Below, piece after piece: positions 36,586-46,941 of a DNA stretch of 64,000 nucleotides. Position numbers and translations under genes: made by a program. Each line of letters opens with the position of its first letter. The first letter of the stretch is position 1. Under the pieces are notes generated by a model. That model did no database searches, was not told the origin of the DNA, and saw only the letters and a program-made list of their open reading frames with translations. Source of the stretch: Flavobacterium ginsengisoli (GTDB lineage Bacteria > Bacteroidota > Bacteroidia > Flavobacteriales > Flavobacteriaceae); contig NZ_CP121110.1 in the NCBI RefSeq assembly GCF_029625315.1, positions 3,481,001-3,545,000 of the forward strand. The letters run 5' to 3'.

Positions 36586-37182
36586 ATGAGAAAATTTGTT
36601 TTAATTGCATTTGTTTTATTAATCGGAATGCAAACAGAAGCGCAAGTAAAAGTTAGTCCAGGACTAAGAGGTGGTTTGAATGTATCAACATTAACGAATA
36701 TTGATGACAATAGTTCTAAAACAGATTTCTATGTTGGTGGATTGGTAAATATTAAATTCAATAAATTTTTCTCGGTTCAACCAGAGATAAATTATTCTAG
36801 ACAAGGTGATGAAGGAAGATATTTTGAAAACGGCCGTTATTATTCTGAAAAGTATGAGTTGAATTATATAACACTGGGAGCGGTTGCAAAATTTAACTTT
36901 GGAGGTGGAGGTTTTCATCTATTGGCAGGCCCTTCTTTAGATTTAAAAGTTAGTGATAATTATGTAAATACTAACCCAGAAGATTTTGATCTTTCATTTG
37001 TTGGAGGTGTTGGTTATACTTTGCCAAATGGTTTAACTTTTGAAGCTCGACTTAAACAAGGATTAATTGATATTTATGGTTATAACGGATATGATTATGA
37101 CAATAATGGATATTACTATAATGATGTAATCTTAAATCAAGTTTTCCAAATCGGAATTAGTTATACATTTAAAACAAAATAA
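36586..37182 (+). CDS. Outer membrane beta-barrel protein (porin family), copy 1
   Basis: A 198-aa protein with signal peptide (MRKFVLIAFVLLIGMQTEAQ) and a small eight-strand-type barrel: VSPGLRGGLNVSTL, VQPEINYSRQGDEG, GPSLDLKV, YTLPNGLTFEARLKQG and a C-terminal QIGISYTFKTK. It belongs to the PorT-like or outer-membrane-beta-barrel families. A close paralogue follows after 2 bp. Confidence 0.88.
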   Translation: MRKFVLIAFVLLIGMQTEAQVKVSPGLRGGLNVSTLTNIDDNSSKTDFYVGGLVNIKFNKFFSVQPEINYSRQGDEGRYFENGRYYSEKYELNYITLGAVAKFNFGGGGFHLLAGPSLDLKVSDNYVNTNPEDFDLSFVGGVGYTLPNGLTFEARLKQGLIDIYGYNGYDYDNNGYYYNDVILNQVFQIGISYTFKTK

Positions 37183-37184
37183 AA

Positions 37185-37796
37185 ATGACTAAAAGAATAT
37201 TCTTCTTTATTGCTGTTTTTTTCTTGGTTTTAAATATACAAGCACAAGTAACCGTTAAACCAGGTTTAAGAGCTGGATTTAGTTTTTCAACTATTTCTGA
37301 AATGCATGCCGATTATAAAACTGATTTTTATGCTGGAGGTTTTACAGAAATTAAAATAACCAAAGTTTACGCCCTTCAACCAGAGATTAATTACAGCAGA
37401 CAAGGTTCTAATAATGTAGCTCGAAATTATTTTGATGAAAATACACAGACCAATAAAGTAGAACATTTAGATCTTGATATCAATTATTTGTCACTTTCTG
37501 TTATGAATAAATTTACTTTACCAGTAGGAATTCAATTTCAAGCAGGACCAACATTAGATATTTTATTGAATGATAATCTTGCGGTTAGAAAAGCACAAAA
37601 TGATCTTGGTTTGGTTTTAGGAGTTGCCTATGCCCTGCCTTCTGGTTTAACATTTGAAGCGCGATTCAAAAAAGGGTCGCTTGATATTTTAAGCGACGAT
37701 TATTATCAAAATGACTCCAATAATTATTATTTATTTGGAGATTATAACACGAATATTAATTTTCAGTTGGGGGTTTCCTATTCATTTGGAAAATAA
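37185..37796 (+). CDS. Outer membrane beta-barrel protein (porin family), copy 2
   Basis: A 203-aa paralogue of the preceding gene: signal peptide MTKRIFFFIAVFFLVLNIQAQ, then VKPGLRAGFSFSTI, LQPEINYSRQGS, GPTLDILL, YALPSGLTFEARFKKG and QLGVSYSFGK. The pair arose by tandem duplication. It starts 2 bp after copy 1 and ends 5 bp before a hotdog dehydratase gene, so both are in the pigment operon. Confidence 0.88.
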   Translation: MTKRIFFFIAVFFLVLNIQAQVTVKPGLRAGFSFSTISEMHADYKTDFYAGGFTEIKITKVYALQPEINYSRQGSNNVARNYFDENTQTNKVEHLDLDINYLSLSVMNKFTLPVGIQFQAGPTLDILLNDNLAVRKAQNDLGLVLGVAYALPSGLTFEARFKKGSLDILSDDYYQNDSNNYYLFGDYNTNINFQLGVSYSFGK

Positions 37797-37801
37797 AAAA
37801 T

Positions 37802-38173
37802 ATGATTTTACAAGATTTTTATAAAATACTATCAGAAGAAAAAGTATCTGATTCGAAATATATTATTACAATTTTAGTCAATGAGAAACATGAGGTTTTT
37901 AAAGGGCATTTTCCTGGAAATCCTATTATGCCTGGTGTTTGCATGATTCAGATTATCAAAGAACTTACAGAATCGATTACCAAAAGTTCGCTGATGATTC
38001 AGTCTTTGGCAAATGTAAAATTCATGGCGCTGATTAATCCGGAGGTTACTCCAGAATTACGCTTGGAATTGGATGCTACCACAACGGAAGACGATTTAGT
38101 AAAAGTGAAAAACACGACTTACTTTAACGACACAACTGCTCTTAAATTGAGCACGGTGTACAAAAAAATATAA
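37802..38173 (+). CDS. Hotdog-fold dehydratase, ApeI/FabZ-like
   Basis: A 123-aa hotdog protein with the FabZ-type segment FKGHFPGNPIMPGVCMIQ, including the catalytic His. The position of the FabZ catalytic Glu is Gln here (PGVCMIQ against the usual PGVLILE). It therefore carries the residue missing from the two ApeP-like proteins (22016-22920), and they carry the Glu missing here, which suggests a shared active site. Confidence 0.85.
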   Translation: MILQDFYKILSEEKVSDSKYIITILVNEKHEVFKGHFPGNPIMPGVCMIQIIKELTESITKSSLMIQSLANVKFMALINPEVTPELRLELDATTTEDDLVKVKNTTYFNDTTALKLSTVYKKI

Positions 38174-38175
38174 TT

Positions 38176-38661
38176 ATGAAACTGTTACTGACATTACTTT
38201 TATGGGTGAATTTTGCTGGAACGCCAGATTTGGCTTCAATCCGAAAAATGTATTCTGATGTAGCAAAATCAGAAAGCAATGCCAAAGAGTTTGTAGCCAA
38301 ACTTGCAGGTGTTTCAAGCAATGATGATAAAATTTTGGTGGCTTATAAAGCGGCTTCTATTTTATTGGATTCTAAATTTGAAAAAAAATTAAGCCAGAAA
38401 ATGGATCGTTTTAAAGAAGGCGCAAAATTACTTGAAGCTACAATAAAAAGTGATCCAAGTAATATTGAAATGCGAATGATCCGATTGAGTGTTCAGGAAG
38501 ATGTTCCAGGTATTACTGGCTACAAGAAAAATATTAAAGAAGATAAAAAATTCATAACGACGTATTATGCTTCGCAAGGCGCAGCTTTGAAAGATTATCT
38601 AAAAGACTTTGTTTTACAATCTAAGAGTTTCTCCGAAAAAGAGAAACAATTTGTAAAGTAA
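38176..38661 (+). CDS. Secreted protein of unknown function
   Basis: A 161-aa protein with a short signal peptide (MKLLLTLLLWVNFAGTP) and a helical mature part with many Lys and Ser; GAKLLEATIKSDPSNIEMRM looks like one TPR-type helix pair. It starts 2 bp after the ApeI-like gene. No function known to me; conserved position in pigment operons is likely but unchecked. Confidence 0.75.
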   Translation: MKLLLTLLLWVNFAGTPDLASIRKMYSDVAKSESNAKEFVAKLAGVSSNDDKILVAYKAASILLDSKFEKKLSQKMDRFKEGAKLLEATIKSDPSNIEMRMIRLSVQEDVPGITGYKKNIKEDKKFITTYYASQGAALKDYLKDFVLQSKSFSEKEKQFVK

Positions 38662-38677
38662 GCTCAAAAAACTCCCC

Positions 38678-39853
38678 ATGAAATCACAGCAAGAATTACT
38701 CAGTTCAACTAACTTTTGCGTTATTGTACCCACTTACAATAACCAAAAAACACTGAAAAAAGTACTGGATTCTATTTTAGATTTCACCACAAATATCATT
38801 GTTGTTAATGACGGTTCAACCGATTCTACCAGCGAAATTCTAAAATCATATTCGCAACTGACTCAAATTCAACATCCTAAAAACTTAGGAAAAGGACGAG
38901 CGCTGAGAAACGGATTTAGAAAAGCATTGGAATTGGATTTTGAATACGCCATTACAATCGATTCTGACGGTCAGCATTTTGCTGTAGATATTCCTGTTTT
39001 TTTGGAAGCAATTCAAGATGAGCCTAACGCTCTTTTGATTGGAAGCCGAAATATGACTCAGGAAAATGTTCCGAAGAAAAGCAGTTTTGGAAACAAGTTT
39101 TCTAATTTCTGGTTCAAGTTTGAAACTGGAATTAAGCTAGACGACACACAATCTGGTTTTAGATTGTATCCGCTTCGTTTGCTTCCAAAACGTTTTTATA
39201 CCAATAAGTTCGAATTTGAAATCGAAGTTATCGTGCGTGCTGCTTGGAAAGGAATTGTGGTAAAAAATATTCCGATTCAAGTTTTGTATGATCCTGCTGA
39301 AAGAGTTTCACATTTTCGTCCGTTTCAAGATTTTACCCGAATCAGTATTTTAAATACGGTTTTGGTGACCAATGCTTTGCTGTATATAAAGCCAAGAGAT
39401 TTTTTTAGAAGAGCAAAAAAAAAGGTTTTAAAAAATTCTTTTTAGAAGATATTTTAGAAAGCAACGATTCTAATTTTAAAAAATCGGCCGCAATCGCTCT
39501 AGGTATTTTTATCGGACTTTCTCCTTTTTGGGGATTTCAGACTATATTACTTTTTACCTTTCTTTGCCTTGTTCCGACTTAACAAAGTCATTGCTTATCT
39601 TACTTCAAACGTAAGTTTTCCGCCTTTTATTCCATTTATTATTTATGCTTCACTTCAGGTTGGAAGTATTTTCGTTTCTAGCGATGCGCCACTGGTTTTG
39701 GACAGTTCAATTACTCTCGATGATATTCAAAAAAATGCTACGCAATATATCGTAGGAAGTCTTATTTTAGCAACCGTTTCAGCGCTATCAGTTGGTCTTA
39801 TAAGTTATTTGCTTTTAACGGCTTTTAGTTCTAAAAAACAAATCGAAAATTAA
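38678..39853 (+). CDS. Glycosyltransferase family 2 fused to DUF2062 (two frameshifts)
   Basis: Repaired length 391 aa. Residues 1-240 are a GT2 domain: CVIVPTYNNQKTLKKVL, VVNDGSTDSTSEIL, DxD-like TIDSDGQHF. Residues about 255-391 are a DUF2062 membrane domain (SAAIALGIFIGLSPFWGFQT, three helices). The frame breaks at 39415-39423 (nine A, ten expected) and at about 39561-39570 (one extra base). Repair joins RRAKKKGFKKFFLEDIL and LLFTFLALFRLNKV. Such fusions occur in pigment clusters and may transfer a sugar or act on a lipid carrier. Confidence 0.85.
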
Positions 39854-39856
39854 ATT

Positions 39857-40070
39857 ATGTTTGCCACAGATTAAAAGGATTAAAATGATTTTTTTTCGCC
39901 ACGAATTTCACAAATTTCCGCGAATTAATTTGTGAAATTTGGGACAAACCGACACTGATTAGAATCTTTCTAATCCTTTTAATCTGTGGCAAAAAATAAA
40001 ACAAATTTATGCCCTTTTTCAAATAAGAATTCGTGAAAATTCGTGAAATTCGTGGCGAAAAAATTTTAAA
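39857..40070. repeat. Composite intergenic inverted repeats
   Basis: Both repeat families occur as inverted pairs: ttgccacagattaaaaggat (39861 on) against aatccttttaatctgtggca (ending near 39991), with cgccacgaatttcacaaatt nested inside, and then gaaaattcgtgaaattcgtg ending in gcgaaaa. It fills nearly the whole 225-bp gap before the MMPL gene. Confidence 0.75.
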
Positions 40071-40078
40071 CATAAATC

Positions 40079-43000
40079 ATGCATCAATACTTCTACGCCA
40101 TTCATTTATTTGTAAACCGAAGAAAATCTCTTTCGGTTTTTTTGGCTGTTCTGATGCTTCTAGTTTTTGGATTTTTCGCTTCAAGATTGAAGTTTGAAGA
40201 AGATATTACCAAACTTATTCCAACCAACGACAAAACCGATGTTACCGCCAAAGTCTTAAAACAATTAAACTTTGCCGATAAAACCACCGTAATTTTTAGC
40301 TTGGATAAAAATGGTACTGCCGAGGATTTGAAAGAAATGGCAACTGTTTTTTCAGATAGCGTTTCTAAATCTTGCAAACCTTACATAACCGAATTCAAGG
40401 AAAAATTGATGAAGAAAACATTCAGGAAACTATCGATTTTGTTTACAATAATCTGCCGCTTTTTCTAGATGATAAAGATTATTCGGCTATCGAAAAGAAA
40501 CTTCAAAAAGACAGTATTGCGAGCAACCGTTCAAGGAAATTACAAATCGATTATTTCTCCGTCTGGATTTATAACCAAAGATTTTATTTTGCAAGATCCA
40601 TTTGGGATTTCTTTTATTGCTCTAAAAAAATTACAGCAATTAAATATTGGCGACGATTTTACGCTCGAAAACGGTTTTGTAATGACGAAAGATAAAAAGA
40701 AATTACTGCTTTTTATCACATCCAATATTCCGTCGAGCGAAACAGAAAAGAATACCATTTTTGCAGAAAAACTGAAATCGATTCAGGAAAATCTAAATAC
40801 ACAATTTAAAGGAAAAACGTCTATCAGTTATTTTGGTTCTGCTTTAATTGCAGTTGCCAATGCCAATCAGATTAAAGGAGATATTATTTTAACGACATCC
40901 ATTGCGATGTTTACTTTAATGCTCATTCTGATTTTATTTTATAGAAAAGTCTTAATTCCGTTGATTATTTTTCTGCCAACGGTTTTTGGCGGTTTGTTTG
41001 CGGTTGCCTTTTTATATTTTGTGAGAGAACAAATCTCAGCAATTTCATTAGGAATTGGTTCTATTTTATTGGGAATTACGATTGATTATTCTATTCACAT
41101 TCTCACGCATTACAAACATAATAGCGATGTAAAAACGTTGTATAAAGATATTACGATGCCGGTCATCATGAGCAGTTCTACAACCGCAGTTGCTTTTTTA
41201 TGTCTGCTTTTTGTAAAATCGGATGCCTTAAACGATCTCGGAATTTTTGTCGCTGTTATCGTTATGGCAACGGGAGTTTTCTCGCTTTTGATTGTTCCGC
41301 ATTTGTACAAACCAAAAGAAAATCCGGCAGAACATAAAAAGAATGTGATCGATAAAATGGCTCATTTTTCTTTTCACAACAATAAAATCTTAATCGGACT
41401 TTGCGTTATTATTACCATTATCTGCTGTTTTACTTATAATGATGTTGGTTTTAATAACGATTTATCTCAGCTGAATTTTATTCCGAAAGAAATCAAAGTC
41501 GCCGAAAAACAGTTGGAAGAAAGCACGAGCTTAACTTCTAAAACCATCTATGTCGCTTCTTATGGAAAAACCATGGAAGAAGCTTTAGAGCATAATAGCA
41601 AACTTTTTGATGATTTATCTGCAGCAAAAAAACAGGATAAAATTTTAAATTTCAGTTCAGTTGGCGGCATTGTACTTTCGCAAAAAGAACAAATTGAAAA
41701 AATTAAAAAATGGAATTCGTTCTGGACTTCACAGAAAAAAGAATTCATAAAATCAGAATTAATTGCCGAAGGTTCTAAACTTGGTTTTAAACCCACAACA
41801 TACAATCTGTTTTTTGATCATTTAGATTTTGATTTCAAACCTGTTTCTGCGACTGAATTTCTAAAAATTAAAGCACTCCAGTTACAAGAATTTATAACCG
41901 AAAAAAATGGTTTTTATACTATTTCAACCTTAGTAAAAGTATCGCCAGAACAACGAGATATTTTTGTAAAATCGGCTTCGGCAAAAGAAAACGTAATTGC
42001 AATTGATCGCCAGCAGATGAACGAAACGTTTTTCAGCACTTTAAAAACCGATTTTAATTCGCTTGTCAATTATTCATTTGTTGCCGTAATTTTAATTCTG
42101 TTTTTCTTTTTCCGAAGAATCGAATTAGTAATCATAAGCTGTATTCCAATTGCATTAACAGGAATTGTGACCGCAGGAATTATGGGCATTTTTGGCATTC
42201 AAATGAATATTTTCAGTATGATTGTCTGCACCTTGATTTTTGGTCACGGAGTCGATTTCAGTATCTTCATGACTAGTGCATTACAAAAAGAATATACCAA
42301 TGGCGTTAACGAAATTGCCATTTACAGAACCTCAATTATTCTGGCAGTTATCACGACAATCTTAGGAATCGGCGCAATGATTTTTGCCAAACATCCTGCG
42401 CTTACTTCCATTTCTCTGGTTTCATTAATAGGGGTTTTTGCGGCGCTGATTATTACTTTCATTTTCTATCCGATTTTGTTCAAACTGTTTTTATCAAATC
42501 GTCCCAAAAAAGGAAATCCTCCTTTTCAATTGCGAACTTTTGTTCACGGTATAATTTCGTTTGCTTATTATGGTTTAGGCGGCATTGTAATGTCGATTTT
42601 CAGTTTTACTATTATGCCGATTTTGCCTTTCAGCAAAAAATCAAAAATGAAAGCTTTCCGATATGTGATTTCAAAATTCATGAAATCGGTATTGTATTCA
42701 AATCCTTTTATTCGCAAAAAAGTCATTAATAATTTCAATGAAACTTTTGAGAAACCGGCCGTAATTATTGCTAATCACTCTTCATTTCTAGATATTCTTT
42801 CAATCGGAATGTTAAGCCCAAAAATCATTTTCTTGGTAAGCGATTGGGTGTACAATTCTCCTATTTTTGGCGGTGTTGTTAGAAAAGCAGGTTTTTATCC
42901 CGTTTCTGAAGGTCTTGAAGGCGGCGTTGAACATTTAAGAAAAAAATAGAACAAGGCTATTCGTTAATGGTTTTTCCAGAAGGAACTCGTTCCGAAAGCA

Positions 43001-43756
43001 ATATCATTAAGCGATTCCACAAAGGTGCTTTTTTCCTTGCCGAAGAATTTAAACTGGATATTATTCCGGTTGTTATTCATGGTGCTTCAGAACTAATTCC
43101 AAAAGGTGATTTTGTGATTCACCACGGAAAATTGACAGTTACAATTTTAGAACGAATTGCTCCAGATGATCTTTCGTTTGGAAATAATTATGCCGAAAGA
43201 ACCAAACAAATTAGTTCGTTTTTTAAAGCAGAATATCGCAAAATTAGACAAGAACTTGAAGGTCCAGATTATTTCAAAACAATGTTAATCAACAGTTATG
43301 ATTACAAAGAAATTGAAATTGGACAAAGCGTAAAAAAGGATTTGAAACATAATCTCGAAACGTATTACAGCTTAAATAAACACGTTCAGCCAAAAGCAAA
43401 AATCCTTCATTTAGGAAGTGATTACGGGCAATTGGATGTTTTATTGGCTTTGCACGAACCGCAACGAAAAATATTTTCTTTTATAAATGATGAAGAAAAA
43501 ATTGTTGGTAGCCAAAACGAATTATTTAGTTAAAAAGAGAAAAATAACATATCTCGACAAATTAGAATCGGCATTTGAAAATCATTACGATATACTTTTA
43601 ATTTCTGACGAAAGCTATCGCGATGAAATCGAAAAACGAATTCTAAACGTTTCTTTTATAATTTTAGTCAATTGTTCTCGTTTAAAAAGTCAGTTTGAGA
43701 ATTTTGAAATTGTTTCTGAAGAAAATGCTTTACTAGTTTTAAAGAAAAAAGGATGA
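40079..43756 (+). CDS. Trifunctional MMPL exporter / acyltransferase / SAM-dependent methyltransferase-like protein (four frameshifts)
   Basis: Repaired length 1225 aa, a known flavobacterial three-domain architecture. Part 1 (about residues 1-790) is an RND/MMPL exporter with two sets of helices, e.g. GIGSILLGITIDYSIHI and TLIFGHGVDFSIFM. Part 2 is a PlsC-type acyltransferase with NHSSFLDI (HxxxxD) and FPEGTRSE. Part 3 has a nucleotide-binding-like KILHLGSDYGQLDVLLAL. Frame breaks: near 40389 (one base lost), 40519-40524 (gcgagc, one A extra), 42940-42946 (A run, one lost) and 43503-43512 (one extra). It likely exports and acylates the pigment. Confidence 0.88.
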
Positions 43757-45270
43757 AAAAACAATACGATGTAGTTATCATTGGCAGCGGTTTAGGCGGA
43801 TTGGTTTCTGCTGTTATTCTGGCAAAAGAAGGCTACAGCGTTTGTATACTCGAAAAAAACAATCAATATGGCGGAAATCTTCAGACTTTCGTTAGAGATA
43901 AAACTATTTTTGATACGGGAATTCATTATATCGGAGGTTTAGGCGAAGGCCAAAATCTTCATCAGTATTTCAAATATATTGGAATAATGGATCATTTGAA
44001 TCTAAAAAAATTAGACGAAAATGGTTTTGATATTATTTCTTTTGATGATGACCAAACCGAATATCCGCATGCACAGGGTTTTGAAAATTTCATTCAGCAA
44101 CTGACAAAATACTTTCCTGAAGAAAAAGAAAATCTCGAACAATACTGCCAGAAAATAAAAGCAGTCTGCAAAACATTTCCGCTTTACAATCTAGAATCGC
44201 AAGGAAAATATAATGATGAAATTTTAGCGCTTAACGCGAAAGAAACTATCGATTCTTTTACTGGAAATGAAAAACTAAAAGCTGTTCTGGCGGGATCCAA
44301 TTTTCTCTACGCCGGAATTCCAGATAAATCGCCATTTTACGTTCATGCGCTTGTTGTCAATTCGTACATCGAAAGTTCTTGGCGTTGTGTAAATGGCGGA
44401 AGTCAAATTACCAAACAATTGCTGAAACAGCTTAAAAAATATGGTGGAGAGTTTTTCAAACATAAAGAAGTCACCAAAATTGAAGTCGAAAATCAAAAGG
44501 TAAATTCGGTACAAATGAAAGACGGAACCGAAGTTTCTGGAACGTATTTTATTTCGAACATTGAACCGAAAACGACTTTGAAAATGGCGGGTCAGGAAAA
44601 CTTTAGAAAACCGTTTTTCAATAGAATTCAAAATCTAGAAAACGTACTATCTGCTTTCAGTTTGTATATCGTTTTTAAACCTAAAACTTTTAAATACATC
44701 AATCACAATTATTATCATTTTAAAAGTACAAATGATGTTTGGACTGCTTATGAATATGATGAAAATTCATGGCCAAAAACATTTATGGCTTCTATGAATC
44801 CGTCGAAAAAAGATGAAGAATGGGCAGACGGAATGACGTTTTTGACTTATATGAAATATGATGATGTCAAAGCTTGGGAAAACACTTTCAATACTACTTT
44901 TGAAGAAAATGATCGAGGGGAAAGTTATGAGAATTTCAAAGCTAAAAAAGCAACCCAATTTTTAGAAGAAATAGAGAAAAAGTTTCCTGGCATAAAAGAT
45001 TGCATCAAATCAGTGCATACTTCTACTCCACTTTCTTATCGTGATTATATTGGCGGAGACGGCGGAAATATGTACGGATATGTTAAAGATTCTAATAATC
45101 CGATGAAAACTTTAATTCCGACTAAAACTAAGGTAGAAAATCTTTATCTTACAGGCCAAAGTATCAACATGCACGGTGTCTTAGGAGTTACGGTCGGAGC
45201 GGTTATAACCTGCTCAGAAATTGTAGGAAAAGAATATCTGCTCGAAAAAATTAAAAAAGCATCTGAATAG
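43753..45270 (+). CDS. FAD-dependent desaturase/oxidoreductase, CrtI-like
   Basis: A 505-aa flavoprotein: VVIIGSGLGGLVSAVILAKEG at the N-terminus (FAD-binding GxGxxG; quoted in part as GSGLGG), CILEKNNQYGGNLQTF and a C-terminal NLYLTGQSINMHGVLGVT FAD motif. It resembles phytoene desaturases and all-trans-retinol saturases. In this cluster it may oxidise or desaturate the polyene or resorcinol. The start ATG overlaps the MMPL stop (ATGA). Confidence 0.9.
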   Translation: MKKQYDVVIIGSGLGGLVSAVILAKEGYSVCILEKNNQYGGNLQTFVRDKTIFDTGIHYIGGLGEGQNLHQYFKYIGIMDHLNLKKLDENGFDIISFDDDQTEYPHAQGFENFIQQLTKYFPEEKENLEQYCQKIKAVCKTFPLYNLESQGKYNDEILALNAKETIDSFTGNEKLKAVLAGSNFLYAGIPDKSPFYVHALVVNSYIESSWRCVNGGSQITKQLLKQLKKYGGEFFKHKEVTKIEVENQKVNSVQMKDGTEVSGTYFISNIEPKTTLKMAGQENFRKPFFNRIQNLENVLSAFSLYIVFKPKTFKYINHNYYHFKSTNDVWTAYEYDENSWPKTFMASMNPSKKDEEWADGMTFLTYMKYDDVKAWENTFNTTFEENDRGESYENFKAKKATQFLEEIEKKFPGIKDCIKSVHTSTPLSYRDYIGGDGGNMYGYVKDSNNPMKTLIPTKTKVENLYLTGQSINMHGVLGVTVGAVITCSEIVGKEYLLEKIKKASE

Positions 45271-45277
45271 TCTCATT

Positions 45278-46941
45278 ATGAAAAGCCGAATTTTTTATTT
45301 CTTCCTTATCGGTTTTTTAAGTTTGATGGTTTCCTGTGGTACTTCAAAATCAAAAAAGCACACGCCAGATCTTACTGGTTTAAATAATACAAAACCAACT
45401 GTCACCAAATTATCTGATAGTATTTTTATTTCTGGAAAAAACTCCCTTTTAAAAAACAAACAAGGTCTTTGGGAATTATATGTAGAAGGCGATCCGCTCG
45501 AAATCGGACTTTCGACTGGTGCTCTGACAGATTCACTTTTACACAAACAGCAACGCATTTTTTTCTCCAAAATAACCGATTTAATTCCGTCAAAATTCCA
45601 GCAGAAAATGCTTCGTCAGTTTTTAAAATGGTACAATCGAAAATTGTATCTGAATGTTCCTGACGAATATCAAACGGAGATTTACGGTGTTTCTCAATAT
45701 ACTTCGAACGACTTTGATAATATCGCACCGCAATATCAGCGCGGTTTGTACTTACATGCTGCACATGATATTGGACACGCTTTACAGGATTTGGCTTTAG
45801 TGGGCTGTTCTTCTTTTGCGGCTTGGAACGAAAAATCGGAAGATGGAAATTTAATTCTGGCCCGTAATTTTGATTTTTATGTCAATGACGCTTTTGCGGA
45901 AAATAAAATTGCGACCTTCATTAAACCAAAAGAAGGATATCCGTTTATGATGGTAACTTGGCCAGGAATGATCGGCGCTGTTTCTGGAATGAATTACGAA
46001 GGATTGACTGTAACGATAAATGCATCAAAATCTAAAATTCCACTTAGCGCTAAAACTCCGATTTCTATTTTAACTCGCGAAATTTTACAGCATGCCAAAA
46101 ATCTAGATGAAGCTATTGTTATTGCAAAAAAAAGAAAAGTCTTTGTTTCTGAATCAATTATGGTTGGAAGCGCCAATGATAACAAAGCTATTTTAATTGA
46201 AGTTTCTCCAGATAAAATGGATGTTTATGATGTTCCAAACAGCGATCAACTAATTTGTTCCAATCATTTTCAAGGAGAAGCTTTCAAAGAAGATAAACGA
46301 AATCTGGAACAAATTGCCAACAGTCATTCTGAATATCGTTACGAAAGAATGCAGGAATTACTGTCTGAAAACCCAAAAGTAAATCCTGAGATTGCATCAG
46401 AAATTCTTCGAGATAAAGAAGGCTTAAAAAATATTTCTTTAGGATATGGAAATGAAAAAGCACTCAATCAATTGTTGGCGCATCACGGAATTATCTTTAA
46501 ACCAAAAGAAAAATTAGTCTGGGTTTCGGCAAATCCGTTTCAATTGGGCGAATTTGTTTGTTATGATTTGACTTCAATTTTTAGCGAAAATAGAAATGAA
46601 ACAAAATCGTTTCAGAAAGAAAATCTGAATATAGCAAAAGATCCTTTCTTGGAAACAGTTGCTTTTCAGAATTTTAAAAAGTTCAAAATTGAAGATCATA
46701 AAATAGATTCTATTTTAGAAAAAAAGAAACTGTATCTCTAGAGTTTCTTCAGAATTATCAAGCGTTAAACCCTAATTATTGGGTTGTATATTATAAGACA
46801 GGATTGTACTTTTACCAAAAAAAGGAATTTCTACAAGCAAAGCTGAATTTTGAAAAAGCTTTGAGTCACGAGATCACTACAGTTCCTGATAAAGAAAAAA
46901 TTGAAAAATATTTAAAAAAAGTCAAAAGAAAATTACAATGA
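45278..46941 (+). CDS. C45-family autoproteolytic acyltransferase-like lipoprotein (frameshifted)
   Basis: Repaired length 554 aa. Lipobox LMVSC with Cys20; Ntn-type core with nucleophile Cys177 in LVGCSSFAAW, then NLILARNFDFYV and MIGAVSGMNYEGLTVTIN as in acyl-CoA:6-APA acyltransferase relatives. The frame breaks at an A run (46719-46725, seven A); eight A gives LEKKETVSLEFLQNYQALNPNYW and about 75 more TPR-like residues to the TGA at 46941. It is a good candidate to form or cleave the pigment ester in the outer envelope. It overlaps the ligase gene (ATGA). Confidence 0.88.
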
